From positions 1,807,809-1,871,808 of the forward strand of contig NZ_JAAAML010000001.1 of NCBI RefSeq assembly GCF_024105735.1: a DNA stretch of 64,000 nt. The letters run 5' to 3'. Every line of letters begins with the position of its first letter. Within the stretch, counting starts at the first letter, position 1. A program made the translations under genes and the position numbers. The notes under the pieces are model-generated. The model was not told where the DNA came from and searched no databases. It worked only from the letters and a program-made list of their open reading frames with translations. Of this stretch, positions 1-10,914 are shown in pieces. This DNA is from Parahoeflea alexandrii. GTDB taxonomy: Bacteria; Pseudomonadota; Alphaproteobacteria; Rhizobiales; Rhizobiaceae.

Positions 1-2367
<2,367 letters not shown>

Positions 2368-2395
2368 CGGCGTATCAACGAGAGAGACTGAAGGA

Positions 2396-2423
2396 GGCCG
2401 GGATGAATGTCCCGGCCTTTTTT
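2396..2423 (+). terminator. Rho-independent terminator of gyrA
   Basis: GGCCGGGA (2396-2403) and TCCCGGCC (2410-2417) form a perfect 8-bp stem with a 6-nt loop, followed directly by six T residues. It lies 29 bases after the gyrA stop codon. Confidence 0.92.
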
Positions 2424-2565
2424 GTGAGGGCAACTGGTTCGACAACCAGTTGGACATTGGCTCGTCTCGTTTGGTGTCGGTTCATTTTGTGCTAGGGCAG
2501 TTGCACAGCTCGACCCATGCAGTCCTGGCCGGGCCCGTGTGTCCCGCACCAGATGGAGCCTCAAT

Positions 2566-3279
2566 GTGTCCCGCGCCGCGCGCCTTCTTGAATTGTTGCA
2601 AGCTTTCCGGCGTTACAAGCGCCCGGTCAGTGGAGCCGCACTGGCGGGCGAGCTCGGCGTTTCGCTCAGAACCATCTACCGCGATATCGAGACCCTGAAG
2701 GCGCAAGGGGCGGCGATCGACGGGGAGGCGGGTGTGGGTTTCGTGCTCAAGCCTGGTTTCATGCTGCCGCCGTTGATGTTCTCCGAAGATGAGATCGAAG
2801 CGCTGGTGCTCGGGTCGCGCTGGGTGGCGGAACGGACCGACCAGCCGCTCGGCCAGGCGGCGCGCAATGCGCTGGTCAAAATCGCGGCTGTGCTGCCGCC
2901 CGATCTCAAGGCGGGGCTTGACGAGTCCACATTGATGGTGGGGCCTGGTGCGTCTCTTGCCGCCGGGGAAAGCGAATTGCCGGTGATACGTGATGCGATC
3001 CGGCGGCAACGCAAGCTGACAATCTCCTATGCCGATGTGAACGGGAACTGCACCGACAGGGTGATCTGGCCGGTCGCGCTGGCATTCTTTGACCAGGCCC
3101 GCGTGATCGTTGCGTGGTGCGAACTGCGCAATGATTTCCGGCATTTTCGGGCCGACCGGATCCTTGGCCTGAATGTCGAGGCAATCGGCTACCCGCAGCG
3201 GCGTGCGGTTCTGATGAAGCAATGGCAGGAGAAGGTTGGGTTGCATCTGCGCAAACGGCGCGATGGGAGCGATGTTTAA
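2566..3279 (+). CDS. YafY/WYL-family transcriptional regulator
   Basis: DNA-binding regulator of about 237 residues. Residues 1-60 form a helix-turn-helix (LAGELGVSLRTIYRDIETL is the recognition region) followed by a GAxIDGEAGVGFVLKPGFMLPPL segment. Residues from about 135 onward form a WYL-type ligand-sensing domain (LTISYADVNG, HFRADRI). The GTG at 2566 is chosen because GGAG lies about 9 bases upstream and homologues begin SRAARLLELLQAF; a GTG at 2539 in the same frame is possible but has no clear ribosome site. Regulators of this type usually control an adjacent VOC-family gene, and the next gene is exactly that, although here it is broken. The ligand is unknown. Confidence 0.88.
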   Translation: MSRAARLLELLQAFRRYKRPVSGAALAGELGVSLRTIYRDIETLKAQGAAIDGEAGVGFVLKPGFMLPPLMFSEDEIEALVLGSRWVAERTDQPLGQAARNALVKIAAVLPPDLKAGLDESTLMVGPGASLAAGESELPVIRDAIRRQRKLTISYADVNGNCTDRVIWPVALAFFDQARVIVAWCELRNDFRHFRADRILGLNVEAIGYPQRRAVLMKQWQEKVGLHLRKRRDGSDV

Positions 3280-3336
3280 TGCTGACAAATAGTGACAGCA
3301 CAGATTTGTAGTCTCCGTTCATGACCACACGGTCAT
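3280..3336. promoter_or_regulatory. Repeat elements between the YafY regulator and the VOC gene
   Basis: Two symmetric elements lie in this short gap. TGCTGACA (3280-3287) and TGACAGCA (3293-3300) form an inverted repeat with one mismatch and also give TGACA twice in direct orientation. ATGACC (3321-3326) and GGTCAT (3331-3336) form a perfect 6-bp palindrome with a 4-bp centre. Either could bind the adjacent regulator; which one does is inference. Confidence 0.45.
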
Positions 3337-3364
3337 GGATTTCAAAAAATGACGGAGAGACAAG

Positions 3365-3736
3365 ATGCTGAATTTCGATTTCGTGCTTTTGCATGTGGCC
3401 GACCCGCTGGTGAGCGCCGACTTCTATTCCGGACTGCTCGGCAAGCCTGTGGTGGAATCCAGTCCCGGTTTTGCCATGTTGCCGCTCAACGACTAGGTCA
3501 TGCTCGGGCTGTGGCTGGCTTCCGATGCTGCGCCCGGTGGTGGTGGCAGGCCGGGCGCCAGCGAGATTTCCTTTGATGTTGCCGATGGCGCCGCACTCAG
3601 TGAGATCCACGCTGACTGGACCGGAAAGGGGCTGCCGATCCTGATCGAGCCCGTTGAAATGCCATTCGGCCAAACTTTCGTCGCGGCAGATCCGGATGGC
3701 CACAGAATCAGGGTCGTCGCCGGCGTGAAATCCTGA
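3365..3736 (+). pseudogene. VOC-family (glyoxalase/bleomycin-resistance-like) gene with an in-frame amber codon
   Basis: Reading from the ATG at 3365 gives MLNFDFVLLHVADPLVSADF and 43 codons of a VOC protein, then TAG at 3494-3496. The same frame continues without further stops as VMLGLWLASDAAPGGGG to ADPDGHRIRVVAGVKS, ending at 3736, so the two halves make one normal-length VOC domain of about 123 residues. The first half carries the betaalphabetabetabeta start and the second half the DPDGHRIRV closing strand. A GGAGAGAC ribosome site precedes the ATG. A single base change would restore a sense codon. It is either a recent pseudogene, a sequencing error, or a read-through case; the first is most likely. 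Confidence 0.85.
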
Positions 3737-3756
3737 CCGGTACACCCGGGTTAAGT

Positions 3757-3793
3757 AAAAAGCCCGGCTCACGGTTGGTATCGCGAGCCGGGC
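3757..3793 (-). terminator. Rho-independent terminator for the leftward 41-codon gene
   Basis: GCCCGGCTC (3762-3770) pairs perfectly with GAGCCGGGC (3785-3793). Read on the minus strand, the stem is followed by five T residues (complement of 3757-3761). It terminates the small membrane-protein gene upstream and may also serve the VOC gene from the other side. Confidence 0.85.
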
Positions 3794-3825
3794 CGGAAGA
3801 GGCCGGAGGTGGGAGCCGCAGAAGT

Positions 3826-3951
3826 CTAGTGATTTCGGGGCCAGACCGGATCGGCGGTCTTGCCGGGGATTTCCTGGCGCAGGGCGCCAAGAACCAGGCC
3901 GCTGAAAAGTGCGACGATCATCAGGGCAAGCAAGGCGAGCGCTACAGTCAT
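3826..3951 (-). CDS. Small single-span membrane protein (41 residues)
   Basis: The frame starting at the ATG at 3951 encodes MTVALALLALMIVALFSGLV followed by a short basic and polar tail ending PVWPRNH. Residues 3-27 make one hydrophobic helix. The start is supported by AAAGGA about 7 bases upstream of a GTG-ATG pair on the minus strand, and the gene has its own terminator, so it is more credible than most frames of this size. The family was not recognised. A role as a small inner-membrane modulator is plausible but is inference only. Confidence 0.6.
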   Translation of the reverse strand: MTVALALLALMIVALFSGLVLGALRQEIPGKTADPVWPRNH

Positions 3952-4069
3952 CACGGTTGTCCTTTCGTCACACCAAACTCTGATGCAGACACCATGACAA
4001 AATGTGAATGAACCCAAGCTGAATGGAAACATGACTAATGATTGGTAAGGCTCGCGGCCTTGTGGAACC

Positions 4070-4981
4070 TCAGAAAAGATGAACCGCGCCGGGCATCGCC
4101 AGGCCGAAGTCGGGCCCGCCAGAACGTGGCGGCGGTAGTGTTTCCATCATCGACAGGATGTCGTTGTCGCTTGTGCCGTCATCTATCTGGGTGGTCCAGA
4201 CCCGGAACGACGCCAGTTCATAGCCGCCAAAAGAGGTGATCATCGCCACGTCGGAGGCGTCGCTACCGCGGACCATCAGGATCCTGCCGATGCGGGGCAC
4301 ATTGTATCTTGCGTCCACAGTGTGCCACTCGCCACCGAGAAAGACCTCGAACCACGCGCAAAAGTCGTCAAATCCGGTATCGGGAACGCCGATATCGCCA
4401 AGATATCCACTGGCATAGCGTGCCGGAATGTTCATCGCCCGGCAAAGGCTGACGCCGAGATGGGCGAAGTCCCGGCAGACGCCGGACTTCTCCTCCAGAA
4501 CGTCGCGCGCGGTCTTGTCGGGCCGGCCGAACTTGTAGCCGAAGGTGACGTGGTTGTGCACGAAGGTCGAGATGGCCTGTACCCGCGGCCAGCCTTCCCG
4601 CGTGGCGCCGAAAGTGGCCCAGGCAAAATTGCTCAGGCTGTCTGAATCGCAATAGCGGCTTGCGGTGAGGAAGGTCAGCGTGTCATCGGGAAGGTCCTCA
4701 ATCCGGTGCTGGATGGCGTAGTCCGGTTGATTGTCGGGCTCGCCGACAATTTCGGTTGCGCAATCGGACCAGAATGTTGTTCTTCCCTGGTCGGCAACAG
4801 CGCGCGAGATGCGATTGCCGTAGCGGTCCACGTAAGAGCGGATGGGCGTGACGCCGGTGGAACGCACATAATCCTGCCCGATCAGGCGACCCTGGAATTC
4901 CGTGTGGGTTGAGAGCGCCAACAGCATCGGGACCGGTGCGGGACAGTCGACAATGATTTCAAACCCGAACCTGATCAGCAT
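4070..4981 (-). CDS. Transglutaminase-like family protein
   Basis: Protein of 303 residues with the bacterial transglutaminase-like (cysteine protease fold) core. The catalytic triad is visible: Cys169 in SGVCRDFAHL, His in EWHTVDARYN and the following Asp. The N-terminal 110 residues form the beta domain found in bacterial transglutaminase-like proteins, starting MLIRFGFEIIVDCP. No signal peptide is evident, so it is probably cytoplasmic. These proteins are thought to act as peptidases or amidases rather than cross-linkers, and the substrate is unknown. It stands alone between two intergenic regions. Confidence 0.88.
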   Translation of the reverse strand: MLIRFGFEIIVDCPAPVPMLLALSTHTEFQGRLIGQDYVRSTGVTPIRSYVDRYGNRISRAVADQGRTTFWSDCATEIVGEPDNQPDYAIQHRIEDLPDDTLTFLTASRYCDSDSLSNFAWATFGATREGWPRVQAISTFVHNHVTFGYKFGRPDKTARDVLEEKSGVCRDFAHLGVSLCRAMNIPARYASGYLGDIGVPDTGFDDFCAWFEVFLGGEWHTVDARYNVPRIGRILMVRGSDASDVAMITSFGGYELASFRVWTTQIDDGTSDNDILSMMETLPPPRSGGPDFGLAMPGAVHLF

Positions 4982-5357
4982 CTGGACACCTCATGTTGTG
5001 AACCGATGAAACGCCCGCCGCTCCACTTGGTTCCAAAGCCGGTTTCGGGTATTCGAACCCGGCCGGGCGCCAGACAAAGCGCAATCCAGTATGGCACGGT
5101 GCGATGCGATTGGCCCGGTTCTTTTCGCTGCTGCAAAATATCAACCCACGGTCGGCCGCGTCCGGGGCCGGTATCGAGTTTCGCCTTTGAGAAACCGCAA
5201 TAGAGGCGTATGAGTGGGGAGTAATACCTCAAGCGTCGCGTGGTATCGCCCGGAACGGGCCTAAAGCCTCATCGCTTGCATCTTGTCTTTGAATTGGAAA
5301 TTGCCGCTCGGTGCGCAGCAGCGCTGCGCCGGGTGCAGACAGTATTGGATAATCACA
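4982..5357. other. Intergenic region of 376 bases
   Basis: No convincing gene was seen. It should contain the leftward promoter of the transglutaminase-like gene and the rightward promoter of the next small gene. A compact hairpin, GCGCAGC (5313-5319) with GCTGCGC (5323-5329), lies about 30 bases before the next start codon. Confidence 0.5.
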
Positions 5358-5570
5358 ATGGCCAAGAACATATTCACCAAGGGGCAGCGGGTCACGCTTC
5401 AATCACGCGTTGGGCTCTCGCCGCGCACACCGATGGATTTCACCGTGCTGATGCGGTTGCCAGACAATCAGGGCAAGGCGCAGTACCGGATTCGCAATGA
5501 AGAGCATGGGCACGAGCGCGTAGAACAAGGCAGCAACCTTGAACTCCTGGCTTCGGTTAGCAGTCACTGA
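5358..5570 (+). CDS. Conserved small hypothetical protein (70 residues)
   Basis: The ATG at 5358 opens MAKNIFTKGQRVTLQSRVGL and the frame ends at 5570. The sequence is short, basic at the N-terminus and soluble, without a signal peptide or membrane segment. I recall similar short proteins in rhizobia but know no function. It precedes two other small genes on the same strand. The ribosome site is weak (GGAT region). Confidence 0.6.
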   Translation: MAKNIFTKGQRVTLQSRVGLSPRTPMDFTVLMRLPDNQGKAQYRIRNEEHGHERVEQGSNLELLASVSSH

Positions 5571-5683
5571 CGCCATTCGTGCTCGCCGGGTTTGCCGGCG
5601 ACGGCGAGGGGAAACCATATTGCGTTGCATCGCTGGACCAGGCCAATCCCGGCCATCCTGCGGCAGCGCCGAACAGGACAGTC

Positions 5684-5824
5684 ATGGCCAAGGGTCAGAT
5701 GAGATCGAGCAAGGAAATCCGCAAACCGAAGAAGGACAAGGCGGCCGCACAATCCGCCACAGTGCCCGGTTCGGCAGTCAAGCAGCTGGAAACCAACCCT
5801 TTCCAGAAGAAAGCCAAGAAATGA
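5684..5824 (+). CDS. Small lysine-rich protein (46 residues)
   Basis: The frame from the ATG at 5684 gives MAKGQMRSSKEIRKPKKDKA and ends NPFQKKAKK. AGGACA lies just upstream as a ribosome site. About a quarter of the residues are lysine and no hydrophobic core is evident, so it is probably disordered and may bind nucleic acid. Similar very short basic proteins are annotated in rhizobia without function. The gene sits 34 bases before the DUF1488 gene. Confidence 0.6.
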   Translation: MAKGQMRSSKEIRKPKKDKAAAQSATVPGSAVKQLETNPFQKKAKK

Positions 5825-5858
5825 GGAGCGCGCGATCCGGGCGGTGCGGTGGCGTGCA

Positions 5859-6119
5859 ATGATCGGATTTCCCAATTCGATGCGCAGTTTTGACGAGGAC
5901 GCAGGGACAATCCGCTTTTCCGGTTACGACGGCGTTATGGAGGTCCGGTTTCTTCTCGAAGCGCCGGCACTTGAAAGACTGGCAGGGCTGACCCGTTCAC
6001 CGGACACTGCCTATCTCGATGCGTTTGACCGGTACCGGAAGCAGATCGAAACCGCCGCAATCCGTTCCTACGGTAAGAAGCGTGCCTCGCTTGTACGCCT
6101 GTCGTTCGCGGACTTCTGA
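5859..6119 (+). CDS. DUF1488-family protein
   Basis: Small soluble protein of about 86 residues. The pattern [31 protein letters not shown] followed by a helical C-terminal half with [16 protein letters not shown] matches DUF1488. The ATG at 5859 is preferred because the family begins close to the FPNxxRSYD motif; a GTG at 5844 in the same frame is the alternative. The function of the family is unknown. It is the last of three small genes before coaD. Confidence 0.75.
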   Translation: MIGFPNSMRSFDEDAGTIRFSGYDGVMEVRFLLEAPALERLAGLTRSPDTAYLDAFDRYRKQIETAAIRSYGKKRASLVRLSFADF

Positions 6120-6200
6120 CGGAACGGCAAGGTTTTTCCAGAAGATTCCATGCTGATCAGTGCGATCAGAGCGATCATGGCTTGATGCGTTCCGGCCGCC

Positions 6201-6234
6201 ATGACAAAAGGCCTCGCAAAGAGGGTTTTGTCAT
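6201..6234 (+). promoter_or_regulatory. Hairpin enclosing the ribosome site and start of coaD
   Basis: ATGACAAAA (6201-6209) pairs perfectly with TTTTGTCAT (6226-6234), and CCTC (6212-6215) pairs with GAGG (6221-6224) inside it. The GAGGG ribosome site and the first two bases of the coaD ATG (6233) are in the stem. It could act as a translational switch or as a bidirectional terminator. Confidence 0.5.
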
Positions 6235-6727
6235 GCGGACAGCATTTTATCCCGGATCATTCGATCCCATGACCAATGGCCATATTCATGTGCTCGAGCA
6301 GTCGCTGGCCTTGTGCGACCGGCTGGTGGTTGGCATCGGCGTGCATCCCGGAAAGACCCCGATGTTTTCCTTCGATGAACGAGCCGCGATGATCGCAGAG
6401 GCGCTGAAGACGGATTTTCCGGCACGGGCCGCTGACGTCGAGGTCGTGTCCTTTCAGGGGCTTGTTGTCGAGGCCGCAAAGCAGGCAGGCGCCACCGTGC
6501 TTGTCCGGGGTTTGCGCGACGGTACCGATCTCGACTACGAAATGCAGATGGCCGGCATGAACCGGGCGATGGCGCCGGGGATCACGACGGTGTTTGCTCC
6601 GGCCTATCCCGAATCCCGCCACATCACCGCCACGCTTGTCCGGCAGATCGCCAAGATGGGCGGGGATGTCACGCCGTTTGTTCCGATGGTCGTGCAAAAA
6701 GCGCTTGCGGCTCGGCATTCGGGTTGA
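6233..6727 (+). CDS. coaD: Phosphopantetheine adenylyltransferase
   Basis: CoaD joins ATP and 4'-phosphopantetheine to make dephospho-CoA, the penultimate step of coenzyme A synthesis. The 164-residue protein has the nucleotidyltransferase signature [10 protein letters not shown] at residues 8-17, where TNGH is the T/HxGH motif. [12 protein letters not shown] and [11 protein letters not shown] follow at the usual positions. Length is normal. The ATG at 6233 is chosen because the family starts just before AFYPGSFDP; a longer frame from 6182 would include the hairpin. The gene is followed by two cyclophilins and queA-tgt, a typical rhizobial order. Confidence 0.96.
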   Translation: MRTAFYPGSFDPMTNGHIHVLEQSLALCDRLVVGIGVHPGKTPMFSFDERAAMIAEALKTDFPARAADVEVVSFQGLVVEAAKQAGATVLVRGLRDGTDLDYEMQMAGMNRAMAPGITTVFAPAYPESRHITATLVRQIAKMGGDVTPFVPMVVQKALAARHSG

Positions 6728-6904
6728 ACGGCAGCATTCCTGCATCATATCAGGGTGCTGCGGCAGGTTTTGCGGGTCCAGTCGGACGTGCGGCGCTTGA
6801 GCAGCCAGTTTCGCCGCGGCGTTGCCAATCCCGCGGCGGTATGTCAAACGATTGCCGCCGGGTGCATGAACCGCCACCCGGCTGCCGCTTTACCGGGAGC
6901 TCCC

Positions 6905-7468
6905 ATGCGTTCTTCACGTCTTCTTATTGCCGCGACCCTGGCCCTTGGCCTGGTCTCAACCTCCATCGCAGCAGCTGCTGAGAAACTGACAATCACGCTA
7001 GCCAGCGGTGACGTGGTCATCGAACTCGCCGATGACGTGGCGCCGCAGCACGCCGCGCGTCTGAAGGCTCTGGCCGATGCCGGTGAATATGACAACGTCG
7101 CCTTCCACCGTGTGATCGATGGTTTCATGGCCCAGACCGGCGATGTCGAATTCGGTGACATGCAAGACGGTTTTGTGCCCAACCGGGCCGGGATGGGTGG
7201 GTCGTCGCAGCCGGATCTCAACGCCGAGTTCTCCGACACGCCGTTCGAGCGCGGGACGGTCGGCATGGCCCGTTCGCAGAGCCCGAACTCCGCCAACTCG
7301 CAATTCTTCATCATGTTTGCGCCGGCGCCGCATCTGAACGGCGAATACACGGTTGTGGGCAAGGTGATCGAGGGCATGGAACTGGTCGATCAGATCAAGC
7401 GCGGCGCACCCGGCTCCGGCGCGGTCCAGGATCCCGACCGCATGATCAAGGTCCGCTCAGGCGGCTGA
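6905..7468 (+). CDS. Periplasmic cyclophilin-type peptidyl-prolyl isomerase
   Basis: Protein of 187 residues with an N-terminal signal peptide (MRSSRLLIAATLALGLVSTSIAAAA) followed by a bacterial cyclophilin domain. The active-site region FHRVIDGFMAQTGD and the SQFFIMFAP motif are intact. It should catalyse prolyl cis-trans isomerisation of proteins in the periplasm. The ATG at 6905 is chosen because it starts the signal peptide and has GGGAG upstream; the open frame extends back to 6755 with no support. It is paired with a cytoplasmic paralogue 36 bases downstream. Confidence 0.92.
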   Translation: MRSSRLLIAATLALGLVSTSIAAAAEKLTITLASGDVVIELADDVAPQHAARLKALADAGEYDNVAFHRVIDGFMAQTGDVEFGDMQDGFVPNRAGMGGSSQPDLNAEFSDTPFERGTVGMARSQSPNSANSQFFIMFAPAPHLNGEYTVVGKVIEGMELVDQIKRGAPGSGAVQDPDRMIKVRSGG

Positions 7469-7504
7469 AATCAAACGATATTCATTCAACACAGGAGAGA
7501 CCCC

Positions 7505-8020
7505 ATGGCGGAGATCAAGGATCCCGAAAACACACTCATCTTGGAAACCACGCAAGGCCAGGTGACCATCGAACTGCTGCCCGATCTGGCGCCGGGACAT
7601 GTTGCCCGCATCAAGGAACTGGCCCGCGAGGGCGCCTATGATGGTGTCGTGTTCCACCGGGTGATCGAAGGCTTCATGGCGCAGACCGGCGACGTCAAGT
7701 TCGGCAAGAGCGACGGCAAGTCGTTCGATCCGCGCCGCGCCGGCATGGGTGGTTCGGACAAGCCGGACCTGAAGGCCGAATTCTCCAACATGAACCATTC
7801 CCGCGGCACCTGCTCGATGGCACGCGCGCAGGATCCGAATTCGGCCAATTCGCAGTTCTTCATCTGCTTTGATGATGCTGGCTTCCTCAACCGCCAGTAC
7901 ACGGTCTGGGGCCAGGTCACGTCCGGCATGGACAATGTCGACAAGATCAAGCGCGGCGAGCCGGTTGTCGATCCCGACAAGATCGTTTCGATGAAGGTCG
8001 CGGCAGACGTCAAAGCATAA
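7505..8020 (+). CDS. Cytoplasmic cyclophilin-type peptidyl-prolyl isomerase
   Basis: Protein of 171 residues, one cyclophilin domain and no signal peptide. FHRVIEGFMAQTGDVKFG and SQFFICFDDAGFL are the substrate-binding and catalytic segments. It begins MAEIKDPENTLILETTQGQV after a clear AGGAGAG ribosome site. The protein is a close paralogue of the preceding periplasmic cyclophilin, so the pair gives one enzyme per compartment. The genes are likely co-transcribed and lead into queA. Confidence 0.94.
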   Translation: MAEIKDPENTLILETTQGQVTIELLPDLAPGHVARIKELAREGAYDGVVFHRVIEGFMAQTGDVKFGKSDGKSFDPRRAGMGGSDKPDLKAEFSNMNHSRGTCSMARAQDPNSANSQFFICFDDAGFLNRQYTVWGQVTSGMDNVDKIKRGEPVVDPDKIVSMKVAADVKA

Positions 8021-8092
8021 GCAACATCATTCACGCGGGATTGGCCGGAGAGATGTCCGCCAATTCCGCGTGTTGATTCTCGGGATACGCCG

Positions 8093-9169
8093 GTGCGGGT
8101 AGACCTTTTCGATTTCGACCTTCCTGACGAAAGCATTGCGCTGAGGCCTGCGAACCCGCGCGACAGCGCACGGCTGTTGTGTGTCGGAAAGGGTGGTGGG
8201 CTTGACGACAGGATCGTCCGCGATCTGGCCGACCTGCTCGAACCGGGCGACGCGCTGGTGTTCAACGATACCCGCGTCATACCTGCGCAACTTGAGGGTT
8301 TTCGGTTTCGCGAGGAAAATCAGGTTCGGGTTTCGGCGACGCTGCATATGCGATCGGGCCCCGATCGCTGGAAAGCCTTTGTCCGACCCGGCAAGCGGAT
8401 CAAACAGGGCGACAGGCTTTGCTTTGGCGGAGATGGTCAGACCTGCCTTCAAGGAGTGCTTGATGCGACTGCCGGCGAGCGCGGCGAGGGGGGCGAAATC
8501 GAACTGATCTTCGATCTTTCCGGCCCGGCACTGGATGAAGCGGTGATGGCGACCGGCCACATTCCGTTGCCGCCCTACATAGCGTCCAAACGCGGCGAGG
8601 ATGACCGGGACCGCAAGGACTACCAGACAATTTACGCCCGTGAGGATGGTGCGGTTGCCGCGCCAACCGCCGGGCTGCATTTCACACCGGATCTGTTCGA
8701 CAGGCTGGATGCGCGCGGCATTGAGCGTCACTTCGTCACCCTGCATGTCGGCGCCGGCACCTTCCTTCCGGTCAAGGCGGACGACACCACCGAGCACAAG
8801 ATGCACTCCGAAATCGGTCATGTCAGTGCCGAGACGGCCGATGCACTCAATGCGGTGCACGCACGCGGAGGACGGATCGTCTCGGTGGGCACCACCTCGC
8901 TCAGGCTGCTGGAAAGCGCTGCGAATGAGGACGGCACGATAAAGGCTTGGTCGGGCCCGACCGACATCTTCATCACGCCCGGCTATGCCTTTAGTGCCGT
9001 GGACGTGTTGATGACAAACTTCCACCTGCCGCGTTCGACGCTGTTCATGCTGGTGTCTGCATTCTCGGGACTTGAGACCATGCGGAATGCCTATCGTCAT
9101 GCCATCGACACCGGTTACCGGTTCTATTCCTACGGCGATTCGAGCCTGTTGTTCCGGAGCGATCTGTGA
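8093..9169 (+). CDS. queA: S-adenosylmethionine:tRNA ribosyltransferase-isomerase
   Basis: QueA transfers and rearranges the ribosyl part of S-adenosylmethionine onto preQ1 in tRNA to form epoxyqueuosine. The 358-residue protein shows the family start [17 protein letters not shown], the segment [12 protein letters not shown] and the block [13 protein letters not shown], followed by [12 protein letters not shown]-like [14 protein letters not shown]. The start is GTG at 8093. The stop codon overlaps the GTG start of tgt by four bases, so the two queuosine genes are translationally coupled, which fits their consecutive steps. Confidence 0.97.
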   Translation: MRVDLFDFDLPDESIALRPANPRDSARLLCVGKGGGLDDRIVRDLADLLEPGDALVFNDTRVIPAQLEGFRFREENQVRVSATLHMRSGPDRWKAFVRPGKRIKQGDRLCFGGDGQTCLQGVLDATAGERGEGGEIELIFDLSGPALDEAVMATGHIPLPPYIASKRGEDDRDRKDYQTIYAREDGAVAAPTAGLHFTPDLFDRLDARGIERHFVTLHVGAGTFLPVKADDTTEHKMHSEIGHVSAETADALNAVHARGGRIVSVGTTSLRLLESAANEDGTIKAWSGPTDIFITPGYAFSAVDVLMTNFHLPRSTLFMLVSAFSGLETMRNAYRHAIDTGYRFYSYGDSSLLFRSDL

Positions 9170-10302
9170 CCACCGACATTTTCCAGTTCAAGCTTCTCGC
9201 CACCGACGGCAAGGCCAGGCGCGGCGAAATCTCGATGCCGCGCGGCACGATCCGGACGCCTGCCTTCATGCCGGTCGGCACCGGCGGGACGGTCAAGGCA
9301 ATGTACATGGACCAGGTGCGTGATCTTGGCGCCGACATCATACTGGGCAACACCTATCACCTGATGCTCAGGCCCGGCGCCGAACGCATGGCGCGGCTCG
9401 GCGGGCTGCACAATTTCGCCCGCTGGGAGCGCCCGATCCTGACCGATTCAGGCGGTTTTCAGGTGATGTCGCTCTCAGCCTTGCGCAAGATCAGCGAGCA
9501 GGGGGTCACCTTCCAGTCGCATATTGACGGATCGCGCCACGAGATGAGCCCGGAGCGTTCAATCGAGATCCAGGGACTGCTCGGATCCGACATCCAGATG
9601 CAACTGGATGAATGCGTGCGACTGCCCGCCAGCGAGACCGAGATCGAGCGCGCCATGGAAATGTCGCTGCGCTGGGCCGAGCGCTGCCGCGTGGCCTTCG
9701 GCGATCAGCCGGGCAAGGCGATGTTCGGGATCGTTCAGGGCGGAGACATTCCGAAGCTGCGCGAACGTTCGGCGCAGGGCCTCTCCGGACTTGATCTGAA
9801 GGGCTATGCGGTGGGTGGCCTCGCCGTCGGCGAACCGCAGGATGTCATGCTCGACATGCTCGACGTCACCTGTCCGCTGCTTCCGGCGGCGAAACCGCGG
9901 TACCTCATGGGCGTCGGTACACCCGACGACATGCTCAAGTCGGTCGGCCGCGGCATAGACATGTTCGACTGCGTGATGCCGACCCGTGCCGGCCGCCACG
10001 GGCTGGCGTTCACCCGCCACGGCAAGATCAACCTGAAGAACGCCCGGCACGCCGAGGATCACCGGCCGCTGGACGAGGAAAGTTCATGCCCGGCCGCGCG
10101 CGACTATTCCCGCGCCTACCTGCACCACTTGGTCCGCTCAAACGAAATTCTCGGCATGATGCTGATCACGTGGAACAATCTGAGCTATTATCAGGACCTG
10201 ATGGCCGGCATCCGCGCCTCGATCGAAGCGCAGAAGTTCGAGGCGTTCTCTGCCGAGACTCAGGAGCGCTGGGCAAGCGGCGATATCGCGCCGCTCGGCT
10301 AG
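9166..10302 (+). CDS. tgt: Queuine/preQ1 tRNA-ribosyltransferase
   Basis: Tgt swaps guanine 34 for preQ1 in tRNAs with GUN anticodons. The 378-residue protein has the substrate-binding motif [13 protein letters not shown] near residue 92 and the nucleophile Asp near 266 in [13 protein letters not shown]. The usual zinc site is degraded: where the family has CxCxxC before SRAYLHHL, this protein reads [17 protein letters not shown], and the ligand His of the following helix is replaced (TWNNLSYYQ). Only one of four zinc ligands is left. The rest of the fold is conserved, and the same variant may be general in rhizobia. It follows queA with a 4-base overlap. Confidence 0.96.
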   Translation: MTTDIFQFKLLATDGKARRGEISMPRGTIRTPAFMPVGTGGTVKAMYMDQVRDLGADIILGNTYHLMLRPGAERMARLGGLHNFARWERPILTDSGGFQVMSLSALRKISEQGVTFQSHIDGSRHEMSPERSIEIQGLLGSDIQMQLDECVRLPASETEIERAMEMSLRWAERCRVAFGDQPGKAMFGIVQGGDIPKLRERSAQGLSGLDLKGYAVGGLAVGEPQDVMLDMLDVTCPLLPAAKPRYLMGVGTPDDMLKSVGRGIDMFDCVMPTRAGRHGLAFTRHGKINLKNARHAEDHRPLDEESSCPAARDYSRAYLHHLVRSNEILGMMLITWNNLSYYQDLMAGIRASIEAQKFEAFSAETQERWASGDIAPLG

Positions 10303-10310
10303 AGAGGATT

Positions 10311-10643
10311 TCAGGCCGCGTCGAGCGTCTGTTCGCAATGCGAGGGACCGCCGTTTGTGCCGGGCCGGTCTGACAGAGCCCTGATCCTCCTGATCTGATA
10401 GTCCTTGCCGACCGAGAGTTCGACAAGGCAGGACTTGCCCCGTGAAAAGCCGCCGCGCCAGATGTAGGTGGATGTACCGCCAGCCCCGGCCGTATCGGAC
10501 ACCGGAGGCCCGTAGGCGGCGAAGAAAGCACCGGCCGACTTGCCGTTCCAGCGTGCTTCAAGCGGGTTTGACGCCACCCCAGCGGTTGTGCAGGCTGAAA
10601 GGGCAGCGGCGAAGACTGCCAGAAGTGCAAGCCGGAATCGCAT
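10311..10643 (-). CDS. Small outer-envelope lipoprotein, hypothetical
   Basis: The protein starting MRFRLALLAVFAAALSACTT has a lipoprotein signal with lipobox LSAC and Cys18 as the modified residue. The mature part of about 92 residues contains GAFFAAYGPPVSD and the segment STYIWRGGF plus two more cysteines. The ATG at 10643 is preferred because AAGGA lies about 9 bases upstream; an ATG at 10652 in the same frame is too close to that site. It converges on tgt with only 8 bases between stop codons. Function unknown. Confidence 0.75.
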   Translation of the reverse strand: MRFRLALLAVFAAALSACTTAGVASNPLEARWNGKSAGAFFAAYGPPVSDTAGAGGTSTYIWRGGFSRGKSCLVELSVGKDYQIRRIRALSDRPGTNGGPSHCEQTLDAA

Positions 10644-10914
10644 GGTCGACATATCCTTGAACGCGGGTGAACCTTTGCGCGGCCGGATCGTCCGCCGCGC
10701 TCTCTCATAGCGGATTCGCTGCCCGGGGAAAATCGTTTGTCTGGGCGAGTGATGCGACAAAAGTTGCGGTAGATAGGCCCACCCGGGCGCGACGGGATCG
10801 GCCGGTGCCGTCATGGCAACCGATCTCGCCCTCGCTTGACCGGAAAATTCTTCGGGCGCACTATCAAGTGGGGAGATCGGGATCTCCGCACTGCATCAGA
10901 TCGAGGACAAAGCT

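Noticed and set aside
5035-5085. tRNA-like T-arm (GGTTCGAATACCCG on the minus strand)
   Set aside because: No acceptor, D or anticodon arm fits around it, so it is a chance match.
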